Positions 25,636-34,820 are shown, numbered from the stretch's first letter. The stretch: DNA of 64,000 nucleotides from Fimbriimonas planktonicus (GCA_965234685.1 OZ248539.1:2294001-2358000); one strand, 5' to 3'. Numbers and translations are program-made. Notes: generated by a model not told the origin, from the sequence alone.

Positions 25636-28461
25636 TTATCGGGTGACGTTGACTGGGAAGAAGCGTCGGACGCGTTCGCCGTCTGCCGATTCCGCAGTGA
25701 TTTCAACCGTGTATGGTCCAGGAGCGACCGCTCGGTTTGCACCGTCTCGGAGATTCCACACGATCGAGTTCTGACCGGTCTTATCCGCTCGAGCTCGAAC
25801 CACCGTGCTGATCTCTCGACCACCGCTCAAGATTCGCACCGTAGTCGTTGCCTCGGAAGACAGCGTGTAGGTGATGTTGAGAGGAGCGTTCGCGAGCTTG
25901 CTGCTTCGAATCGCCGTAACCATTCCGATGACTGGTCGGGCCGTTGCGCCTGGCTCCATTTCGACCGTGAACTGTCGAGTGGTTCGGGCCTCAGCCTGGA
26001 ACGTGTAACCAGAAGCTCGTCGAAGGTTCGTCGAGCGGCCGGTTGCCTTGTCGGTGATGCGGAACTGAACGTTTCGTGGGACGCCGGCAAGATTTGGCCA
26101 GGTAACGGTTACCGGTCCATCTTCCTTCGTAAAGACTTCGACGTTCCAAGTCTGCTTAGCGACCTTTTCAACCAAGGACTGAGCAAGCTTCTCAACCTTT
26201 CCACCCTTCTCCTGTCGAATGGACAGGCTAATCGCGCCGTCGAGCGGAGCGATTGGTGCTTCGTAGGCAGTTGCCTTCTCGGCGGCCGCTGCGCTTGCAG
26301 CGATTCCAACGAAGTTCTGAGCGTCGACCATCTTGTCCGTTCGAGCCGAAAGCTGGAGCTTCCAAGACTTCGCCGAGTTACCCTGAACGGTTGCGCCGCT
26401 TGGGAGGAATGGTTCGAAGACCGGCGGGAAGGACATCGTGAGCTGCTGCTGAGTGTTCACGAAGATCCAGTAACCCTTGTTCGGAAGGATCAAGTCAGTC
26501 GTGTTCGAGATGTACTTGTACTCTGGCGTTGGACTGGTGTTATCCCAGTAAGCGAGCGATCCGCTCACGAAGCTGGCGTTGACCAGTTCCTGGAACGTGA
26601 GAACGTTGCCTGGGTCCGCTGCCGAGATACCGCTGAGCTGTCCGAGCGGGACCGAGAAGTTATACGGGTTCGCGATCAAGTTCCAGCCTGATTGCAGCGT
26701 TTGTGGCGCCGCTCCGGTTGTGGTGTCAGCTGGGGTCGTTGGCGAGCCGCCGAGAACAACCGTTCCCTGTGGCTGACCGAAGACGAGCCAGGTACCGCGG
26801 CCTCGCTGTGGACCGGTCTGGATCACATACTCTCGCTGCGCAGGATCGTAAGTGAACGCCTGGAAGTCTTGGTTGACCTGCAAGCCCAAGATCGTTTCCC
26901 AGTTCGTAACTTGATAAGTCCATGGCGATCCGACCAGGTTAGCCGTTGCAGGCAGACCAAGTCGTGGAGTGGTAGCAACGTTGATCGAGCCCGTGAGCGT
27001 CTTCGATGCACCGGTGGTTGAGTCAACCTTGACCGTGTACGGAAGAATTCCGTTGGCTTCGTTGCTGACTTGAACCTGGAAGTCCACAAAACCAATGTTT
27101 CGCGGAAGAATTTGGTTGATCACTCGAGTGATTCGAGTTCGAGTCGGATCCGTGGCATCGGACATGCCTGGCGGCAGGTTCAACTCAACACGAACGTTGG
27201 TGAGGGTGAATTCACGATCGATCGTCGAGTAGCCCCGAGTGTTGTCCACATAAACGCGGAAGGTGTAAGGATTCGGCGTCAGAGTGTTTGCATCTCCGGC
27301 TGCCGTCGTGATCACCGGTGGTGCGTCTGCGACGACCGCAAATGGAGCGGCATAGTCAGAAACACCCCAAGTGGTCTTGTAGTAAGCGTTGATCGTTCGC
27401 GAAGAACCAGCAGCAACGATTTCTGGGTTCCACTTCTGGAGGAACGCCCAGTCAACGACGAGGACGTCGGGTGAAATGAGCTGGTCCGCCATCGTCGCAC
27501 CGTTATTTGCGAAGTTGCCGATGAGACCATTATCAGCTGCGCCGAAGTCAGCATTACCGATTGCAATTTCGTCCGATGGAGTCTGATCGCTCGTTGCTCG
27601 ACCATTGCTCGTGGCAGCCGTGGTCACGACCTGGAGGCCGTATGCAAGTTCTTGATTGATTCCGAACGACACCGTATTCGGCATCGGAAGCACTTGAACG
27701 CCTTCTGCGTCAAAAGTCGTGCCATCTGCACCCCGTCGGAACCGCCTTCCTGTAGTGAACGGTCGGTAGCCGGGAGCGGAAACGTATCCCGGAGCTCCGC
27801 TGAAACCGTTCTGATCGGTCAACTGAATTTCACTGCCCATCCAAAGGCCAGCGCGTCGAATTTCAGTCGCGTTGTTCGTGAGGCGATAGCTCATGCGCGC
27901 GGCATCGCCAATCACGTCTGTCTGAAGACGAATCGTAAAGTCACCAGCTTCGGTTTCGGTGATGCAGTATCGGTCGCTAGCACCGACAAACGCAAGACGA
28001 ATGCCGCCGCCGCCGAAACGGATTTTCTGCTGGTTGGAGCCATCCGCGTTCTGCTGAATCAGCATGGTGTAGCCAATCGAGCCACCCACCATGTAAGGCA
28101 TTCCAAAGTTGGTTCGGAGAAAATCGTCAGCGGTCGTTTGAATTGAACCTAGAGAACCGGTTGTAAATCCGAAACGGCCAGGCGTATTGAATGTGGCACC
28201 GTTTGGACCTACGCACTGAGCGCCGTATGCGTCGGTTCCACTTACGCCGATGGAAACGCCAAACAGAAAGTTGTTTGTTTGGGGTCCAGCGATGAAGGGC
28301 ACATCATCGGTCAGCTTGTAGACGAGGTAGTCCGTGCTGGGACCTGTCGTACTCATTGGCGGCCAGCAAGAAGGGTCGAATGACGCTCCACCTTGGGCAA
28401 AAACGGAGGCACTGCACGCGATGAGAGCGGCAATTCCAAAACTTTTATTTCTAACGCGCAT
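25636..28461 (-). CDS. Large exported protein with C-terminal FlgD-type Ig domain
   Basis: 941 residues with a signal peptide (MRVRNKSFGIAALIACSASV, cleavage after FAQ). The N-terminal ~350 residues are a beta-rich domain of unknown type; residues ~380-500 look Ig-like (CARDB-style NVRVELNLPPGMSD). A later region (about 590-680) has SGWNLIANPYNFSVPL and NKGYWIFV, typical of surface proteins in which such a block precedes a FlgD-like domain. The C-terminus (TYTLSSEATTTVRILSGGRE, GQNSIVWNLRDG) is a FlgD Ig-like fold. No enzyme motif is seen. It probably acts outside the cytoplasm as a structural or binding protein. Confidence 0.78.
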   Translation of the reverse strand: MRVRNKSFGIAALIACSASVFAQGGASFDPSCWPPMSTTGPSTDYLVYKLTDDVPFIAGPQTNNFLFGVSIGVSGTDAYGAQCVGPNGATFNTPGRFGFTTGSLGSIQTTADDFLRTNFGMPYMVGGSIGYTMLIQQNADGSNQQKIRFGGGGIRLAFVGASDRYCITETEAGDFTIRLQTDVIGDAARMSYRLTNNATEIRRAGLWMGSEIQLTDQNGFSGAPGYVSAPGYRPFTTGRRFRRGADGTTFDAEGVQVLPMPNTVSFGINQELAYGLQVVTTAATSNGRATSDQTPSDEIAIGNADFGAADNGLIGNFANNGATMADQLISPDVLVVDWAFLQKWNPEIVAAGSSRTINAYYKTTWGVSDYAAPFAVVADAPPVITTAAGDANTLTPNPYTFRVYVDNTRGYSTIDREFTLTNVRVELNLPPGMSDATDPTRTRITRVINQILPRNIGFVDFQVQVSNEANGILPYTVKVDSTTGASKTLTGSINVATTPRLGLPATANLVGSPWTYQVTNWETILGLQVNQDFQAFTYDPAQREYVIQTGPQRGRGTWLVFGQPQGTVVLGGSPTTPADTTTGAAPQTLQSGWNLIANPYNFSVPLGQLSGISAADPGNVLTFQELVNASFVSGSLAYWDNTSPTPEYKYISNTTDLILPNKGYWIFVNTQQQLTMSFPPVFEPFLPSGATVQGNSAKSWKLQLSARTDKMVDAQNFVGIAASAAAAEKATAYEAPIAPLDGAISLSIRQEKGGKVEKLAQSLVEKVAKQTWNVEVFTKEDGPVTVTWPNLAGVPRNVQFRITDKATGRSTNLRRASGYTFQAEARTTRQFTVEMEPGATARPVIGMVTAIRSSKLANAPLNITYTLSSEATTTVRILSGGREISTVVRARADKTGQNSIVWNLRDGANRAVAPGPYTVEITAESADGERVRRFFPVNVTR

Positions 28462-28486
28462 GATTCAGTTCCTAGGTGCGAAAGGC

Positions 28487-28513
28487 TTAACCCCGCGTAT
28501 TAGACGGGGTTAA
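28487..28513 (-). terminator. Hairpin between the CsgG-like gene and the FlgD-Ig protein gene
   Basis: TTAACCCC (28487-28494) pairs with GGGGTTAA (28506-28513). It sits 40 bp after the stop of the CsgG-like gene and ~25 bp before the next start; downstream on the minus strand comes GCCTTTCG, not a full T tract. It is either a weak terminator or an attenuator. Confidence 0.45.
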
Positions 28514-28553
28514 GCGGGTTAAAGGGTCACTTCAGAGAAGTTATTCCTTCGAT

Positions 28554-30581
28554 TTACTGAGGCGGGGGCGGAGGACCGACCGGTGGCTTGAACGTTCGGC
28601 TGAGGCTGTATACATACGCTCCCCATCCGTTTCGTTCTGGCTTGACACCAGGCCTGTCTGATGCGTTTCGGATTCCAACTCTCCAGAACACGGTTGCTGC
28701 CGTGCGGATAGCCGCTGGAATCGCGGCGGAGCCGACATCAACCGATGGGAAGCTGTCTGGTCCGACTCGCGTACTCTTTCGAGCCACGATCGCCGTATTT
28801 CGCTGCGCGAAGTTGATGTCGTTCGAGAACTCCAGAACCGCTTCGAGCTGGGTGTTGAATCCAGTCGCGCCGGTCACTGCGAAGGAGAAGACATTAACTC
28901 CATTGAGCTGAGCTCCGTCCGTTGGAGCCGAAGGAGTCGGTCGGCGAAGAGCCGTTGCCGATCCGCGAGCTGCAACTCGGTCTGAGAGAACCCAGCAGAT
29001 GGTCTGCGAGGTTGTTCCCGTCGTACCAGCAGTACCCGTGGTTGCCGTGGTACCAGTCGTAGCCGTGGTGCCACCCGTCGTCGTCGTACCGCCGGTAGTC
29101 AAGCCACCGGTTCCCGTAGTTGCCGTGGTGCCACCTGCAGTTGCGGTCGTCCCGCCGGCATTGCCACCAGCGTTTCCGCCAGCGTTTCCACCAGCATTAC
29201 CACCTGCGTTTCCACCACCACCACCGGTCTGGTTTGGATCATTGAGCGTGTCAATGGCCTGAACCAATTCAACCGAGTAGTTGTAAACCGTGCCAGCCGT
29301 TACCGGTCGGAACGCGGTCGAGTTCGCGCCAGGAGTTGCGTAGCACTGCCCAACTGGAGTGCCCGTATTCTGGAGCCACGTAAAGTTCGTGGTTGCGTTA
29401 TCGGTGCTTCGGTTAATGACTTGACTGTCAGCACCCTGAGCAAAGGTCACTGGAGCTTCTGGAACGTCCGTTCGCCAGACCTGCCATCGAACCTTATCTC
29501 GGCCGTTAGCAAATCCGTTGATGCGCCAGTTGATCTGGATCGCGCTGTCTTCTGGAGCGAGCGTCGCATCCATGTAGGTCTGGGCAAACACATCCGAAGT
29601 TGGATTGTTTCCGCTAGAGTTGCCGCCTCCAAGAAGGACTGCAGCAAGACCGAGAACGATCAAAGCAGTGATGAGACCGCTTGGGTTACCGGACTTTCGT
29701 GGTCGCTCGATTCGAGGCTGACCAGAAGAGGTGAAGCCTGCAGCAACCGCTGGAACGGTGAAGATCGCTTCAACTCGGTCTCCAGGCTTGAGGCCCTTCG
29801 TTGAGTTGAGAATCTGAATTGTAGAGCTGTCTGGCTCAACTTCCGAGATTCGAGCCGTTGCAACCTGCTCGCGTCCTCGCTTGACGATGACCTGCATGCC
29901 AGGTCGGAATCCGGTTCGGGTTCCTTGGTTGATCAGCGCGCTCGTGGTGAGCGTGTTGAGAACCGTTCCAAACGGAAGCTTTCTTGCCGTGATGTCTCGG
30001 ATCGCAACGCTAGCAGCCTGGCTGATTGCGTCGTTGACGAGAGATCGATTGTCAACCGAACTGGGTCGAATCGTCGATTCGCCCTTAACCGCTGCACCGT
30101 TGACCGTGAGGCCAGAGGCAACGTCGTAAACAACAACACGAACCGATACGACGGCCTGCTTGCCGCCACTAACTTCGCGGATCATGTAGTCCACGACGTC
30201 GCCAGTCACGACTCGCGTCGCCTTAGCTTCTTGGGCCACGCGCAGTAGGTTGACCAATCCCTTTGGTGGTGAATCCACCCCAAGGCGGTCGATTGCCAGT
30301 TTGACAACCTCCTGCGGCAAAAGTTCGAGATCTGGATCCCCGACCTTGGCGTATTCGCCAATCAAAGCCGCTTGTGCTCGTGCACCGTAGTCCGTTCCAC
30401 CCTCTTTAAGGTTGTTGAACTCAACTACAGCTACGAAATTTCGCGGCGTTCGAATGCCACCGACTCCATCCTGCGCCATCGCCCGAGCGAGTAGGCCAAG
30501 AGTCAAAGTCGGCAACAGTAAGGCCAGGACGACCAGTTGGCTGATAACCCTTCCGGGCAGTGAATCTATGAATCGCCTCAC
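28554..30581 (-). CDS. CsgG-like / FlgT-like exported protein with Gly-Thr-rich linker
   Basis: 675 residues. An N-terminal signal sequence or anchor (about 15-37, ALAMAQ-type end) is followed by a domain like the CsgG/TolB-N family (FVAVVEFNNLKEGGTDYG, ATRVVTGDVVDYMI, about 45-210), then a FlgT C-terminal-like segment (GFRPGMQVIVKRG, TKGLKPGDRVEAIF), a transmembrane helix (GLITALIVLGLAAVLLGGG), a fibronectin-III-like domain, a low-complexity linker of repeated NAGG and TTATTG units (DNA ~29000-29220), and a second Ig-like domain ending in poly-proline. CsgG relatives form secretion pores or lipoprotein assemblies, but no lipobox is seen. It is the first gene of the row. Confidence 0.72.
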   Translation of the reverse strand: MRRFIDSLPGRVISQLVVLALLLPTLTLGLLARAMAQDGVGGIRTPRNFVAVVEFNNLKEGGTDYGARAQAALIGEYAKVGDPDLELLPQEVVKLAIDRLGVDSPPKGLVNLLRVAQEAKATRVVTGDVVDYMIREVSGGKQAVVSVRVVVYDVASGLTVNGAAVKGESTIRPSSVDNRSLVNDAISQAASVAIRDITARKLPFGTVLNTLTTSALINQGTRTGFRPGMQVIVKRGREQVATARISEVEPDSSTIQILNSTKGLKPGDRVEAIFTVPAVAAGFTSSGQPRIERPRKSGNPSGLITALIVLGLAAVLLGGGNSSGNNPTSDVFAQTYMDATLAPEDSAIQINWRINGFANGRDKVRWQVWRTDVPEAPVTFAQGADSQVINRSTDNATTNFTWLQNTGTPVGQCYATPGANSTAFRPVTAGTVYNYSVELVQAIDTLNDPNQTGGGGGNAGGNAGGNAGGNAGGNAGGTTATAGGTTATTGTGGLTTGGTTTTGGTTATTGTTATTGTAGTTGTTSQTICWVLSDRVAARGSATALRRPTPSAPTDGAQLNGVNVFSFAVTGATGFNTQLEAVLEFSNDINFAQRNTAIVARKSTRVGPDSFPSVDVGSAAIPAAIRTAATVFWRVGIRNASDRPGVKPERNGWGAYVYSLSRTFKPPVGPPPPPQ

Positions 30582-30826
30582 TTTGACGCGTCCTCCATGT
30601 ACATCCTCTTGAAATTTGGGCGATCGCCCCTTGTTTGCGGATTCAAGCGCCGATCGGCGACCTTCAATCCGGAGCGCTGAGTCCTTCCTCTGATCTCCAT
30701 CAATTGTGTTAACCCTCTGCCTTGATCTTTAACCCGCGATCGCTGGGCCCGCACAATAAGGTCCGAAGACCTAACCGCAAGGGCACGGCGAGTATAGCAC
30801 GATACTTTCGCGCAAGCAACCTAAGG
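30582..30826 (-). promoter_or_regulatory. Long structured leader and promoter of the CsgG-like gene
   Basis: Minus-strand promoter-like pair TTGCTT (30814-30819), 17 bp, TATACT (30791-30796). The ~200 nt leader contains a UUCG-type hairpin AGGTC-TTCG-GACCT (30759-30772) and two perfect 12 bp palindromes, CGCCGATCGGCG (30648-30659) and GGGCGATCGCCC (30618-30629). I recognise no known riboswitch. The start at 30581 has no strong ribosome site. Confidence 0.5.
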
Positions 30827-31396
30827 TTAACTCAGGTTTAAGATCGAGTCTGATACAAGGTCCCGGACGGTTTGTAAACCAAGATTGGTTCGAAAAACTC
30901 GGTCGGCAAGGGAACTCTTAACCGAAGTTGGGAGTTGAGTGGCCAACATGGCCTTTGCTTCGGTTGCTGAGCCATATCTCAAGACCAATCGAGCAAGTTG
31001 CTCCTCGGCGCCACAAGTGACCACCCAGACCTGGTCGAAGGCGCTCGCAATGCATGTTTCGTACAGCAACGGCACTTCATAGAAGCCTGGTCTTCCCTCG
31101 ATCAAGCGCTGAATGATTCGCGGGTGGGTAATGCCGTTCAGGGTTGCGCGGGCCGAATCCGATGAGCGAATCAAAGCTCGAAGCGCGACAGGGTCCACCG
31201 TTCCAAGCGCCGCATGCACCTCCGTGGCTACCTCCGGTGAGTTCAACACGTCGCGAGCAATCAAATCCGCGTTCTCGGTGTAGAAGCCCGCCTCACGGAT
31301 CATTCCGAGCACCGTGCTCTTCCCTTCTGCAATGCCTCCCGTGATCGCAATGCGATACCGAAATGAAGCTGGTTCAGGAAAAGTTCGGGGGTTCAT
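30827..31396 (-). CDS. coaE: Dephospho-CoA kinase
   Basis: 189 residues. CoaE phosphorylates the 3'-hydroxyl of dephospho-CoA, the last step of CoA synthesis. The P-loop GGIAEGKST is at residues 20-28, followed by the CoaE motif NADLIARDVL, the HPRI motif, and VPLLYE as expected for the lid and substrate region. ATG 31396 is preferred over GTG 31417 because the upstream rpsA terminator hairpin and its T tract (31400-31435) lie between them, and the extra seven residues add nothing to the fold. coaD is 16 kb away. Confidence 0.9.
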   Translation of the reverse strand: MNPRTFPEPASFRYRIAITGGIAEGKSTVLGMIREAGFYTENADLIARDVLNSPEVATEVHAALGTVDPVALRALIRSSDSARATLNGITHPRIIQRLIEGRPGFYEVPLLYETCIASAFDQVWVVTCGAEEQLARLVLRYGSATEAKAMLATQLPTSVKSSLADRVFRTNLGLQTVRDLVSDSILNLS

Positions 31397-31399
31397 ACG

Positions 31400-31435
31400 A
31401 AAAAAGAGGCCCGGCACATTATGCCGGACCTCTTT
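31400..31435 (-). terminator. Rho-independent terminator of rpsA
   Basis: On the minus strand AAAGAGG-T-CCGGCA pairs with TGCCGG-G-CCTCTTT around a TAATG loop, followed by a run of six T. It ends 4 bp before the coaE ATG, so coaE must use its own signal, readthrough or reinitiation. The complementary strand also has a partial T tract. Confidence 0.85.
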
Positions 31436-31447
31436 CTGGTCAGAAAC

Positions 31448-33238
31448 TTAGGCTTCTGCTGGCTCTTCGGCCGAGTCTTCGCCCTTCTCTTCTGCTGGCT
31501 CTTCTCGGTTGAGAAGACCCTTGAGCATTCCGAGTCGCTCGCCGATGGTTGCACCACCGCTGCTAAACCCACCGCGTCGGCTGCCGGACGCATCGTCATC
31601 ATCGCCTTCTCGTCGGCCCGTCTTGCTGTTGCGTCGTCCGCGCATGCCGCGTCCGTCATCTTCCATGACTTCTGCGCCAGGTCGGAGTTCGGCACCGCCG
31701 CCCAACGATCGCATCGACAGAACCATTCGTCGGTCTTCGGTTCGAAGATCGATGATCTCCGCCTCGACAACCTGTCCTTCCTCAACCACGTCCTGTGGCT
31801 TTCGGATTCGGCGCACGCTCATTTCGCTGACCGGCATAAAGGCTTCTGCACCTTCTGGCAATCGGATGAACGCACCGCTCTGAACGATTCGGCTGATGTT
31901 GACCGTGAGCTTCTGGCCCTTTCGGTAGTTGTCCTTGATCAGGTTCCAAGGATCTGGAAGTACCTGTCGGTGTCCGAGGCTGATCTTTCCGACCGATGGA
32001 TCGAGTCGAAGGACCATGACCTTGATTTCCTGGCCTTCCTTGAACATTTCCTTCGGGTGGTTGATTCGTGCCCAGCTCATTTCGGAGATGTGCAGGAGTC
32101 CGTCCACGCCGCCGAGGTCAACGAACGCGCCGTAATCGGCGAGTCGTCGGACGGTTCCTTCAAGAATGTCACCAGGCTTAGCGGTGGTGAAAATGGCTTC
32201 CTTAGCGGCTGCCTTGTTTTCTTCCTCTGCAACTCGGTTCGAAAGAACAACCTTTCGGCGATCTCGATCGATTTCGAGAACCTTGAGCGAGAGAACCTGC
32301 CCAACGTACTTTTCGATGTTGCGAAGCTTTCCGCTACCAACGTGGGTTGCGGGAACGAATCCTCGAACTCCGACGTCGACTACCAGGCCGCCCTTAACCC
32401 GGTCTACGACCATGGCGTTCAAGGTTTCCTGGGACTGGTGGGCTCGCTCAACGCGATCCCAAACCTCTTCAAAATCGGCTCGCTTCTTAGAAACGATCGG
32501 GTTGCCTTCCGCGCCTTCTGGGCGAAGAACAACAACGTTAATCTTCTGACCAACGGTCAGCTGACCGATTGCGGTGGTCAGGTTCTCGTCGCTAAGCTCT
32601 TCGAGCGGCAGAATTCCTTCCGACTTCGTTCCAAGGTTAACGAATACGCGGTCGTTCTCAATTTGAATAACCGTCGCTTCAATTCGCTCACCCTTGCTGA
32701 GTCGCTTGAATCCGCCTTCTGCTCCGTCTCCATCAACGGCAAAGTTGCCGCTCATGAAGGCATCGAACAGGTCCATTCCGCCTGGATCAACGCTTACGCC
32801 CGCATTCACTGGCTCTTCAACGGCCTCAACAACGGGTGCTGGTGCTGGCGATTCGTTTGCCAGCGCCGCAACCGCGGCCGAGTCGTTTGCTACTGCGTCC
32901 GAAGAAGGAACTTCGGCTGCCTGTGGCTCGGTTGCAACCGCAACTGGCTCTGAAGAAGCTTCTTCAACTGCCGGTGCAGTCTCGACAACTTCGGCAACTG
33001 CTTCCGTCGGCGCTTCCGCGGGAACCGCTTCAACAGCGGGCGCTTCGGCAACGGGTGCTTCCGGTGTCGAAATGGCTGAGTCCAACGCTGCCTCCGCAAC
33101 GTCCGATGATGTATCGGGGGTGTCTACCGTTGTAGTAACGGCATCGGTGGTCACGGCTTCAATGTCGGGCGCCTGAATAGCTTCGGGGGTCACGTTGGTG
33201 TCCGCCTCCGCAGGCGTCTGGTTCTGGTCGATGGTCAT
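31448..33238 (-). CDS. rpsA: 30S ribosomal protein S1, long acidic N-terminal extension
   Basis: 596 residues. S1 binds mRNA on the small ribosomal subunit. Four S1/OB repeats are visible, starting near GERIEATVIQIENDRVFVNL, then LNAMVVDRVKGGLVVDVGV, PGDILEGTVRRLADYGAFVD and GQKLTVNISRIVQSGAFIRL. Before them lies a ~150-residue extension rich in Ala, Glu, Pro and Val; after them a basic-acidic tail (GMRGRRNSK, GDDDDASGSRRGG). E. coli S1 has six repeats. ATG 33238 was chosen over the upstream frame opening (33304) because it follows AGGAGC at good spacing and gives MTIDQNQ. Confidence 0.9.
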   Translation of the reverse strand: MTIDQNQTPAEADTNVTPEAIQAPDIEAVTTDAVTTTVDTPDTSSDVAEAALDSAISTPEAPVAEAPAVEAVPAEAPTEAVAEVVETAPAVEEASSEPVAVATEPQAAEVPSSDAVANDSAAVAALANESPAPAPVVEAVEEPVNAGVSVDPGGMDLFDAFMSGNFAVDGDGAEGGFKRLSKGERIEATVIQIENDRVFVNLGTKSEGILPLEELSDENLTTAIGQLTVGQKINVVVLRPEGAEGNPIVSKKRADFEEVWDRVERAHQSQETLNAMVVDRVKGGLVVDVGVRGFVPATHVGSGKLRNIEKYVGQVLSLKVLEIDRDRRKVVLSNRVAEEENKAAAKEAIFTTAKPGDILEGTVRRLADYGAFVDLGGVDGLLHISEMSWARINHPKEMFKEGQEIKVMVLRLDPSVGKISLGHRQVLPDPWNLIKDNYRKGQKLTVNISRIVQSGAFIRLPEGAEAFMPVSEMSVRRIRKPQDVVEEGQVVEAEIIDLRTEDRRMVLSMRSLGGGAELRPGAEVMEDDGRGMRGRRNSKTGRREGDDDDASGSRRGGFSSGGATIGERLGMLKGLLNREEPAEEKGEDSAEEPAEA

Positions 33239-33322
33239 GGGAAACAGGAAAAAGCTCCTACGGCTGAGGTTTGAATGTACCAGAGTCAGAAACTCTGGCA
33301 ACAACCTAGACGTACGACGGAA

Positions 33323-34774
33323 TTATGACCGGTAACGAGCGCACCATTTCTGTAACGGAGCACTGATTTCTGAAAATCGTGCGTAACTTTCAGAATAATC
33401 CGCGCCGCTAGGTACGGTTACCGCCCGAGAACGGACGGTTGCCGAGCACGCTTCGGCCACATTTGGCCAAATTCCGACACCAACTCCGGCAAGAATCGCC
33501 GCTCCGAACGCCGGTCCCTCATCGGTTTCCAAACTTGCACATTTGGCTTGAAAGACGTCTGCGATCATCTGAGCCCAAAACGGACTCTTCGCTCCGCCGC
33601 CCGTAATCCTGACTTCTGCGTCGGCGGCAGAATCGCCAACCAGCGCGCGATACCCATCGAGCAAACCAAACGTGACGCCTTCAAAAACAGCCCGGGCCAT
33701 TTCTGCTCGCCCGGCCGAGAGCGTAAGCCCGACCCACGCACCGCGAAGGTAAGGATCATTCTGTGGCGTTCGCTCACCCGCGAGGTACGGAGCAAAAGTC
33801 AAACCACCGCTACCTACCGGGACCAAGTTTGCGGCCGCCGTCACGTCGTCGAACGGTGAATCGGCATACAAAGTGTCACGCAGCCATCGAACCGCCCCTC
33901 CGCAGCTCAACATCACGCCCATTCGGTGCCAGCCGCGATTAGCGTGGCAAAAAGTGTGAGTTGCATCGGTGGCATCGTAGATCGGCTTCTCGACCGAAGT
34001 GAAAACGACGCCGCTTGTACCCAAGCTGACGCTGATGATTCCCGGCGAAACAGCTCCAGTTCCAACCGCCGCCGCGGCTTGGTCGCCACCGCCGCCGACG
34101 ACCGGAATTCCCGCCGACAACCCGGCAACCGCCTTGGTGCGCCCAGTCACTTCGTCAGACTCAACAACCCTTGGCAAGATCGCCGCATCAATCTCTAGCG
34201 CCGAGAGAATTTCTTGCGACCAATTTCGGCTCGTCACGTCCAACATGCTCGTTCCGCTTGCATCGCTGACTTCCGTGACCTTCTCGCCCGTCATTCGGAA
34301 TCGGATGTAGTCCTTTGGAAGCAGCAGCGACCGAACTTGCGAGTACTTGCTCAACTCATGATTTCGGAGCCAGACCAGTTTTGGCAGCTGAAACCCGGTG
34401 AGAGGTGGGTTGAAGGTGATGTCTCGCATCCGATCTTTGCCAACATTGGCGTCGATTTCTGCGCACTCTTCGGCGGTCCGCTGATCGTTCCAAAGAATGG
34501 CAGGGCGAATGATGGCGTCGTTCTCGTCGAGGAACACCGCACCGTGCATTTGGCCGGCGATTCCGATTGCGTCTGGATTTGGCTCACCGATTTCAACAAG
34601 GCACTTTTCGACCCCGGTCCACCAATCTTCGGGGTTCTGCTCGGACCAAAGGGGTTGAGGCGAACTCAGCGGATACTCGGCGGAAGCTTGTTTGAGAACC
34701 TTGCCGGTCTCGTCGATGAGGATGACTTTGCAGCCGGAAGTGCCGATGTCGATGCCAAGAAGTTTCGCCACCAC
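33323..34774 (-). CDS. xylB: Xylulokinase (FGGY kinase)
   Basis: 483 residues. It phosphorylates D-xylulose with ATP to feed the pentose phosphate pathway. Motifs: LLGIDIGTSGCKVILID (ATP phosphate site), AGQMHGAVFLD typical of xylulokinases, the catalytic Asp in GGGGDQAAAAVGTG, SLGTSGVVF and the C-terminal ITGGGAKSPFWAQMIADV. Length is normal. It starts at GTG 34774 or the adjacent GTG 34771. It is divergent from the Ppx-like gene (47 bp apart). No xylose isomerase is in the window. Confidence 0.92.
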   Translation of the reverse strand: MVAKLLGIDIGTSGCKVILIDETGKVLKQASAEYPLSSPQPLWSEQNPEDWWTGVEKCLVEIGEPNPDAIGIAGQMHGAVFLDENDAIIRPAILWNDQRTAEECAEIDANVGKDRMRDITFNPPLTGFQLPKLVWLRNHELSKYSQVRSLLLPKDYIRFRMTGEKVTEVSDASGTSMLDVTSRNWSQEILSALEIDAAILPRVVESDEVTGRTKAVAGLSAGIPVVGGGGDQAAAAVGTGAVSPGIISVSLGTSGVVFTSVEKPIYDATDATHTFCHANRGWHRMGVMLSCGGAVRWLRDTLYADSPFDDVTAAANLVPVGSGGLTFAPYLAGERTPQNDPYLRGAWVGLTLSAGRAEMARAVFEGVTFGLLDGYRALVGDSAADAEVRITGGGAKSPFWAQMIADVFQAKCASLETDEGPAFGAAILAGVGVGIWPNVAEACSATVRSRAVTVPSGADYSESYARFSEISAPLQKWCARYRS

Positions 34775-34820
34775 CTCAAATTACCCGTTGCAAAGTGGAT
34801 TCCGGCGGTACCCTCTCCCG

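Noticed and set aside
25489..26691. 400-codon plus-strand open frame
   Set aside because: Antisense to the FlgD-Ig exported protein; the translation is Arg/Ser-rich with no domain.
30618..30736. GCGATCGC palindromes like the cyanobacterial HIP1 element
   Set aside because: Only a few occurrences and no other cyanobacterial feature; treated as local leader palindromes.
31421..32953. 510-codon plus-strand open frame
   Set aside because: It is fully antisense to rpsA, whose S1 domains are unmistakable. GC-rich codon use leaves the opposite frame open by chance.
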